Shown here: piece after piece, positions 59,215 to 64,000 of the stretch
Layout of the letters: every line of letters starts with the position of its first letter
How positions within the stretch are numbered: the stretch's first letter is position 1
Origin: G965247775 sp965247775
Lineage (GTDB): Bacteria; Chloroflexota; Dehalococcoidia; Bin125
Direction: 5' to 3'
NCBI GenBank assembly: GCA_965247775.1
Contig: OZ252031.1
Location: 1,240,001-1,304,000 of the forward strand
DNA: 64,000 nt
Position numbers and translations under genes: made by a program
Notes under the pieces: generated by a model
What the model was told of the DNA's origin: nothing
Databases searched by the model: none
What the model saw: only the letters and a program-made list of their open reading frames with translations

Positions 59215-60471
59215 CTAGGTCACATCCTCCGGCTCCCGGTACCCCAGATCACGCGCTACTTGCTCGAACGTAAGGCCGCAGCCCCTCAGGAAGCGGCGCG
59301 TGAGCTTGCACGCGACGCCCCACACATCCGTCTCCAACTGCTGATGAGTCACGCGTACGGTGTCCTTGTAGCCGGGGTCAGGGAACGGTTGTGAGGGGTG
59401 GAAGTACCGGGATGGATCTCCGTACGCCCGCAGGCCCTTGGTCCCCGTTAACCCGAACCCGATATCCCACGATCGGCGCTGGCCGGTACGTCTCGCCACG
59501 GCTCGTGCAGCGTCCAGGACATCCAGGCACGAAGCCACGATCCACCCGGCGTGGAGGAAGTACTCATTCGGGGGTATGCTCCCAACGTTGTCGATGCGCC
59601 TGCTCCCAACGTTGTTGACGTATCTGATGCTGCCGTCTTCCCCGAACGAGATCCTCAACACGTAACCATCGTCACCCGCGTCGGCGTCGCCGCAGTGGAC
59701 CGTGTAGCCATCAGGCCCGGAGTCCCATGAAGAGTAAGGCTGGATAAGCTCGTACCAGGGCCGGCCCGCCCCGGGTGAAGACTTCCCCGGCGCTGGCGGA
59801 TACTCTTCGCGGATTCTCCTCGCCTCCTCGCAGAAACCGAGCCAACCGTCGTCGCCCCCGATCGCCTCGTATAGGTCCTCGGGCCCCGCGCCTACTGGCT
59901 CCGCGATGCCAAAGACGCGCGCCGTCTTCCCGTTCGGGATCGGATCGTTCTCCATCACTTCGCGCAACTTCGACTTGATGTCCTCCAACTCGATGTGCCG
60001 TCGCGGGGACAGCGTCGGGCTCTCGCGGATCACCCGCTTGACCGCCGCAGCCGACATCGGGCGCGTCTGCGTGTCCCCCCGCGCGTAGTGCCGACCGTCG
60101 ACCTGGTGTGGGGCTTCCGGCGACACCGGCACTGTGATCCACAGCACTCCACACGAGTCATCGGCTGGATCCTTGAGCACACGAGATTCCACCCGGAGCC
60201 CCGGATCCACCAGCGATTGCGCGATTTGCTCCACCTTCTCCCGCAGCCCCGCGTGCTGGATCGGCCTGACCTCGAACTTCCCGGGCTTCGGCTCTGCCAC
60301 CCCGATCACCAGCGCGCCACCGTTGATCGCGAAGCCCGCGAGCTTCTTCGCGATGTCCTTGTTCTTGGGCGGGAGCTGCTGCTTGAACTCCAAGAAGTGG
60401 CTCTCGCCATGGCCGTTGTCCAGAAACGACTGTAGATCGGCCAACTCCTTCGGCTCCCAGCGATCAGTCAA
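59215..60471 (-). CDS. AlbA_2/Schlafen-type ATP-binding domain protein
   Basis: A 418-residue protein. The N-terminal 150 residues are an AlbA_2 (Schlafen-like) domain: HGESHFLEFKQQLPPKNKDI with the key E-x-x-x-x-E-F-K, IAKKLAGFAINGGALVIGVA and the RGDTQTRPMS end. The rest (residues 160-418) is unfamiliar; it includes FAEPVGAGPEDLYEAIGG-like and WDIGFGLTGTKGLRAYGDPS segments. TTG start at 60471 with GAGGAAG. AlbA_2 proteins occur in several phage-defence systems; here a restriction-modification fusion lies next to it on the same strand. Confidence 0.8.
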   Translation of the reverse strand: MTDRWEPKELADLQSFLDNGHGESHFLEFKQQLPPKNKDIAKKLAGFAINGGALVIGVAEPKPGKFEVRPIQHAGLREKVEQIAQSLVDPGLRVESRVLKDPADDSCGVLWITVPVSPEAPHQVDGRHYARGDTQTRPMSAAAVKRVIRESPTLSPRRHIELEDIKSKLREVMENDPIPNGKTARVFGIAEPVGAGPEDLYEAIGGDDGWLGFCEEARRIREEYPPAPGKSSPGAGRPWYELIQPYSSWDSGPDGYTVHCGDADAGDDGYVLRISFGEDGSIRYVNNVGSRRIDNVGSIPPNEYFLHAGWIVASCLDVLDAARAVARRTGQRRSWDIGFGLTGTKGLRAYGDPSRYFHPSQPFPDPGYKDTVRVTHQQLETDVWGVACKLTRRFLRGCGLTFEQVARDLGYREPEDVT

Positions 60472-60592
60472 GGTGATGCTTCCTCAGTCCAGGCCGCCAC
60501 CGCAGCCCGATCCCCGTCGGCCCACGCATGCCGCATAGACTACCAGAACGCCGAACACTTGTTCGTGTCCCGAAGCAGCGCCGCCCCCACCC

Positions 60593-61990
60593 CTACGAGA
60601 ACATCCGCGGCGCCGTGTGAATCTCCCCGCCCGTCCACGGGTCCGCCAGCGACGGCAGCACGGGGCGGCGTCCCTCGAAATAATCGCTGATCGACCAGAG
60701 CTGCACCCGCGGGTAGCGCTCCGCCCCCACCGTCACCTCGCCCATCGCCTCCACCTCGGCCCGCGCCGCCCGCGACGTCACGGGGCTCATCGTGACGAAG
60801 ACCCCCAGCGCCGCGTCCTCCCGGCGGACCACGTGAAGGAAGTCGCGCAGGTCGCCCAGCGCGAAGTCTGCGCTCCCCTTCACCTGCGCCAGTGCCAGAC
60901 TCGAATCATGGTCCGCCGGGGCCGACAGCAGCATCCCCCGGCCGTCGATCCCCCCATCCCCCCGCTGGTGCTCATTGAGCGCCAGACCGGGGATGCGCGT
61001 GACCGCCCAGCCCTCGAAGTCGAACGGCCTCTCCGCGGCGAGCTTGCGGGCTCTCGCGAGATCCTGCGGGATGCCGAACGTCGGCGCCGTGATCCGGAGC
61101 GGCTGGAGTCGGCGGTCTTGAATGATGTCGATCGCGTTCGCGGAGATATCGATCCCGATCCAGCGGCGGCCGAGATTCTGCGCCGCCGCCACCGACGTCC
61201 CGCAGCCGCAGAACGGATCGAGGACCAGATCACCGGGGTTGCTGGACGCGCTGATAATCCGCTCGAGCAGCGCGACCGGCTTCTGCGTCGGGTAGTCCAG
61301 GCGCTCCTTCGCCCATGGCATGAGCGAGTGATGCTCCCAGACATCGTCGGCCAGCTTCCCCTTCTCGTAGTCGCGTTCCGAGCCGTCGGCGCGCTTCTGG
61401 CCGCGATCCCACTTGTACGGCACTCGCACGGCGTCCGCGTTGAACGTCCACTCCTGTCCGCGGCTGTAGAAGAGCACGATATCGTGCTTCCTCGCCCACC
61501 GACGCGTGGATGCGCCACCGCCGCTGTAGTACCAGACGAACTCGTTCTGGAAGCATTTCGTCCCGAAGACGGCGTCCATGACGACCTTCAGGTAGTGGCT
61601 CGCGGTCGGATCGCAGTGCAGGTAAACGCTGCCCGTTGGCTTCAGCAGCCGCCGTATCTCCACCAACCGCTCGCCCATGTACGTCAGGTAGGCGAGCATC
61701 CCCGACTCCCCGAGGATCTGCGCCAGCCCGATCATCGCCTTGTGCAGGGGGTGACGCGTGGCCCGCTCGATGTTCCGCAGGCGCCCCGCGGCGCGCGTGT
61801 CCCACTTCCACGTATCGATGAAGCCGCGGACCTGCGCGGGGGCGCCGTTCTCCCGGCCGAAGATGATGTTGTAGTCGGCGTTGCTGTTGAACGGTGGATC
61901 GAGGTAGATGAGGTCCACCGACTCATCGGGCCATTCGCGCATCCAGTCCAGGCAATCGCCGTAGTAGAGGGCGTTGTCTTGCATGAACAT
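60593..61990 (-). CDS. DNA methyltransferase fused to an Mrr-like PD-(D/E)XK nuclease
   Basis: A 465-residue two-domain enzyme. Residues 1-300: beta-class methyltransferase with catalytic D31-P-P-F34, PTQKP (234-238) and SAM motif LDPFCGCGTSVAAA (Asp258). Residues 325-440: nuclease of Mrr type with FEGWAVTRIPGLALNEHQRG, Asp349 in GGDGGIDG-like context and Gln369-Val-Lys371 (LALAQVKGSADF). One chain could thus both methylate and cut, like type IIC enzymes, or the nuclease could read modified DNA. ATG at 61990 or 61984. 121 bases upstream of the AlbA_2 gene and likely in one transcript. Confidence 0.9.
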   Translation of the reverse strand: MFMQDNALYYGDCLDWMREWPDESVDLIYLDPPFNSNADYNIIFGRENGAPAQVRGFIDTWKWDTRAAGRLRNIERATRHPLHKAMIGLAQILGESGMLAYLTYMGERLVEIRRLLKPTGSVYLHCDPTASHYLKVVMDAVFGTKCFQNEFVWYYSGGGASTRRWARKHDIVLFYSRGQEWTFNADAVRVPYKWDRGQKRADGSERDYEKGKLADDVWEHHSLMPWAKERLDYPTQKPVALLERIISASSNPGDLVLDPFCGCGTSVAAAQNLGRRWIGIDISANAIDIIQDRRLQPLRITAPTFGIPQDLARARKLAAERPFDFEGWAVTRIPGLALNEHQRGDGGIDGRGMLLSAPADHDSSLALAQVKGSADFALGDLRDFLHVVRREDAALGVFVTMSPVTSRAARAEVEAMGEVTVGAERYPRVQLWSISDYFEGRRPVLPSLADPWTGGEIHTAPRMFS

Positions 61991-62106
61991 GATCCATCAA
62001 CCCACGTGCGCTCCCTGCTGATCCAGGGCGCTCCAGCAGGCGATGCTCCTTGGGGGTCAACCTACCCTCCCCTCGCAGCCCCCGCGACCATGCCCCCTGC
62101 CATAAG

Positions 62107-62220
62107 TCCGGCCCACCCGAACGTCAGTGCTACCCTCGCTGCATGCCCACTCCGGCGCGCTTGACAGCGCGGGGACTAAGAAGCTGCTGCTTTCGCTTGC
62201 GCCGCTGGAGCGGGTGTAGG
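62107..62220 (+). pseudogene. Internally deleted uvrD/pcrA copy: both ends, no middle
   Basis: CCCACCCGAACGTCAGTGC and the next bases to the ATG are the same as those before the helicase gene at 63479. After ATGCCCACTCCGGCG the sequence passes straight into the gene's last codons (AGTKKLLLSLAPLERV, stop at 62220), in a different frame. So a whole gene copy was reduced to its two ends. Confidence 0.8.
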
Positions 62221-62238
62221 CCCCCACAGTCCTCCCTC

Positions 62239-62281
62239 TTGCGCCGTCCGATCCCGGCCGATATATTGCTTTCAGTGCAAT
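62239..62281 (+). promoter_or_regulatory. Promoter and inverted repeat before the small regulator
   Basis: TTGCGC (62239-62244), 17 bases, TATATT (62262-62267). The inverted repeat ATTGC-7-GCAAT (62265-62269 and 62277-62281) overlaps the -10, a place for repression by the winged-helix protein encoded just behind. Confidence 0.6.
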
Positions 62282-62301
62282 AAACAGGCGTGGAGGCACA
62301 G

Positions 62302-62571
62302 ATGCCAGGACAAGTCCAGAACCGCGTTCTCCAGGATGTCGCGCTCCACCCGGCGACCTCGGTGAGGGAACTCCTCGCCCGCAACTCCGATCTCAAGCCG
62401 CGCTCGGTCCACGAGGCGATCCGGCGCCTGCGGATGCAGCGCCTATTGCAGGGCACCTGGGATACGACCGGCGACCGTCCGCAGCGACGCTGGGAACTGA
62501 TTGGCGGCGGGCGGGATCGTGCTCTGGATCCGCCGGGAGCCCTGCAGCAGCTCGCGGAGGTCTCACCTTGA
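62302..62571 (+). CDS. Small winged-helix DNA-binding protein
   Basis: An 89-residue protein: NRVLQDVALHPATSVRELLA, NSDLKPRSVHEAIRRLRMQR, LLQGTWDTTGDRPQRRWELI. The helix-turn-helix followed by a wing (R-R-W-E-L) is clear. ATG at 62302 has an ideal GGAGG. The gene overlaps the next by four bases. Probably represses its own promoter. Confidence 0.8.
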   Translation: MPGQVQNRVLQDVALHPATSVRELLARNSDLKPRSVHEAIRRLRMQRLLQGTWDTTGDRPQRRWELIGGGRDRALDPPGALQQLAEVSP

Positions 62572-63119
62572 TCGAAGGCCTTCTGCTTGCCCTGCTGCTG
62601 TTCCCCCTGACCGTTGTCCTGTCGGTGGCAGTGCCCTTCTTGCTCCGGAGCGTGTACGCCCTCGTGAGCGTCTGCTCCCAGCCTATCGGTTCGGCACTGC
62701 GGGAGCAGTACGCGGATGCCATCGCTGGTCGGCCGCGAATCGTGCAGTTGTACGAGTCGCTCTACCTCTTCCTCCGGCTCCCGCTCGATCTCGGCTCCGA
62801 GTTCATGTCGCACCGCCAGAGTCCGGACCGAGGGCACACTGAACCACGGAGATACCCTTCCGTGTCCAGCGCCATCTCTGCCGGAGCGCGGCGATTCTTC
62901 ACATCCGATTTCCGCTTGGACTTGCTCGATGCAACGACAATGTGGGCATGGCTCCCCGCGGGATTCATCCCGGGCATCAGCTGGCTCATGATCAGCATCG
63001 TGGCTGTAACCCTGCTTCGCCGACTGCCCTTCGTCTTGCTCACAGTCATCGTGTCACTCGGGAGGAGGAGCTGCGCACGGAGTTCTGCCTCAGAACAATC
63101 GCCATTGCGCCCTTGCTAG
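62568..63119 (+). CDS. Membrane protein of unknown family (first part or complete)
   Basis: TTG start overlapping the TGA of the regulator gene. 183 residues with hydrophobic segments LLLALLLFPLTVVLSVAVPF, WAWLPAGFIPGISWLMISIV and LPFVLLTVIVSLG. After VIVSLG the frame reads an odd Arg/Ser/Cys tail, while the neighbouring frame continues with a membrane protein (next entry). A single extra G in GGGAGGAGGAG would explain this. Confidence 0.6.
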   Translation: MIEGLLLALLLFPLTVVLSVAVPFLLRSVYALVSVCSQPIGSALREQYADAIAGRPRIVQLYESLYLFLRLPLDLGSEFMSHRQSPDRGHTEPRRYPSVSSAISAGARRFFTSDFRLDLLDATTMWAWLPAGFIPGISWLMISIVAVTLLRRLPFVLLTVIVSLGRRSCARSSASEQSPLRPC

Positions 63120-63322
63120 TAGTCGGCTTCAGCTCAGCAACCGCCTTCGTGCTCGGCGAATCATGGTGGCAATGGATCGCCGGTGGCGTCTGGTGGCTCG
63201 TTGTCGTTTACCCGAACAGAGTCAACGATTGGGGCTGGCGTACCCTCCGTCACCCGTTCGTCACACGCGGCGTCGCGCGCCTGCTACGCGTTGCTGGGGC
63301 ACAACATGGGGCCGCGAGCTGA
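63050..63322 (+). CDS. Membrane protein, likely second part of the preceding gene
   Basis: The frame REEELRTEFCLRTIAIAPLL, VVGFSSATAFVLGESWWQWI, GGVWWLVVVYPNRVNDWGWR has two more membrane helices and a positively charged end. It has no convincing start of its own. Together with 62568-63119 it would make a protein of about 250 residues and four to five helices. Confidence 0.55.
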   Translation, partial: RVTREEELRTEFCLRTIAIAPLLVVGFSSATAFVLGESWWQWIAGGVWWLVVVYPNRVNDWGWRTLRHPFVTRGVARLLRVAGAQHGAAS

Positions 63323-63368
63323 GGAGGCACCAACCGGGTAGCCCCACGTCGAGCGACCCCCTCCGACT

Positions 63369-63399
63369 CCCCCCTCTCCATCCCCGATGGAGAGGGGGG
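63369..63399. terminator. Perfect 14-bp hairpin
   Basis: CCCCCCTCTCCATC, loop CCC, GATGGAGAGGGGGG. It lies 47 bases after the membrane-protein stop, as expected of its terminator, and also resembles the dispersed CTCTCCA palindromes at 17.3 kb and elsewhere. Confidence 0.6.
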
Positions 63400-63478
63400 C
63401 GCGCGACCGCACGCCGTCATATCTGAAGTCAGGGGGTGAGGTGGGCCCCCACCCGAACGTCAGTGCTACCCTCCCCCC

Positions 63479-64000
63479 ATGCCCCCGCCGACCCCCCAGC
63501 GCCCCCCCGCCGGCGACCAACCCCCGCCCCCCACCGACGCCGACTTCCCCTCCCCCCTCGACCTCTCCGACCTCAACGACGCCCAAGCCGCCGCCGTCAC
63601 CGCCCCCCCCGGCCCCCTCCTCATCCTCGCCGGCCCTGGCTCCGGCAAGACCCGCGTCCTCGCCCACCGCATCGCCTACCTCGTCCAAGAGCAAGACCTC
63701 CCCCCCTGGCGCATCCTCGCCGTCACCTTCACCAACAAAGCCGCCCGCGAGATGCGTGACCGCATCGAAACGCTCCTCCCCGACAACACCCAGGGCCTCC
63801 TCCTCGGCACCTTCCACGCCCTCTGCGTCCGCATCCTGCGCCGCGACGGCGAAGCCGTCGGCGTCCCCCGCGGCTTCGTCATCTACGACGACGACGACCA
63901 GATCGCCCTCGTCAAGCGCATCCTCCAGGACCTCGCCGTCGACCCCAAAGCCCACCCCCCCCGGCGCCTGCTCAGCGCCATCTCCCGCGCCAAGAACGAA
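63479..64000 (+). CDS. pcrA: UvrD/PcrA-type DNA helicase (3' partial)
   Basis: The first 174 residues of an SF1A helicase; the frame is open to the window end. The Q motif is LNDAQAAAV, Walker A AGPGSGKTRVLAHRIAYL, motif Ia TFTNKAAREMRDR and GTFHALCVRILRRDG follow in order. The first 30 residues (Pro-rich) are an extension. The start ATG is preceded by CCCACCCGAACGTCAGTGC, which recurs at 62107. Unwinds DNA in repair and replication. Confidence 0.95.
   Translation, partial: MPPPTPQRPPAGDQPPPPTDADFPSPLDLSDLNDAQAAAVTAPPGPLLILAGPGSGKTRVLAHRIAYLVQEQDLPPWRILAVTFTNKAAREMRDRIETLLPDNTQGLLLGTFHALCVRILRRDGEAVGVPRGFVIYDDDDQIALVKRILQDLAVDPKAHPPRRLLSAISRAKNE

Overview
This 64 kb window is GC-rich, gene-dense bacterial chromosome with a strong bias for C-ending codons. 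It has a bacterial type I carbamoyl-phosphate/pyr operon, amidohydrolase, MaoC-hydratase and acyl-CoA dehydrogenase genes, DRTGG-domain and CaCA exchanger genes, and RNase D with an HRDC region. My best guess is a Chloroflexota bacterium (Dehalococcoidia-like), possibly from an environmental genome. That assignment is inference from gene content; no rRNA gene is present to confirm it.

Layout. 1-4.8 kb: the end of a NYN/LabA protein, an OsmC protein, an acyl-CoA dehydrogenase and two tandem metallo-beta-lactamase-fold paralogues, one carrying an in-frame 12-bp repeat expansion inside its metal-binding motif. 4.9-12.5 kb: a defence-like segment with a beta-class DNA methyltransferase, a TIR-like effector and a single-chain nuclease-methyltransferase restriction enzyme, plus one probable small-molecule methyltransferase. 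12.6-20.5 kb: catabolic genes (SDR, amidohydrolase, three MaoC-type hydratases, PhzF, RidA), a membrane protein/XRE regulator pair and several gene ghosts. 20.9-30.7 kb: the pyrimidine operon pyrR-pyrB-pyrC-(163-aa ORF)-carA-(99-aa ORF)-carB-pyrK with a PyrR-binding RNA hairpin upstream of pyrR; the 3' end of pyrK has been copied in tandem behind the gene. 31-42 kb: a lipoprotein, a Trm112-like protein, a biotin carrier and biotin carboxylase pair, a thioesterase, proline dehydrogenase, a cysteine-free ribosomal protein bL36, RNase D, three tRNA genes, a CaCA exchanger and a CNNM/CorC protein.

42-58 kb is accessory and decaying: an aspartyl-protease-like gene, a nonsense-interrupted HNH gene, an acyl-CoA dehydrogenase preceded by a probable selenoprotein (in-frame UGA at a UxxC site in a GrdB/PrdB-like protein, with a matching hairpin), an acetamidase, HicAB with its operator, a ketopantoate-reductase-like gene, tRNA-Phe, a PadR regulator, a ParE-like toxin-antitoxin pair and many fragments. 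58-64 kb: a lipoprotein, a second defence-like pair (AlbA_2/Schlafen-type protein and a methyltransferase fused to an Mrr-like nuclease), small membrane proteins, and the start of a UvrD/PcrA helicase whose ends also occur as ghost copies nearby.

Two themes cut across the window. First, several genes leave behind copies of only their extreme 5' or 3' ends (uvrD, pyrK, ridA, a MaoC gene, the amidohydrolase), often next to a two-hairpin GC palindrome. Second, single-base frameshifts are common in small accessory genes while long core genes are intact, which points to real decay, although assembly errors should be excluded. All functional calls are from sequence reading alone; no database search was run.
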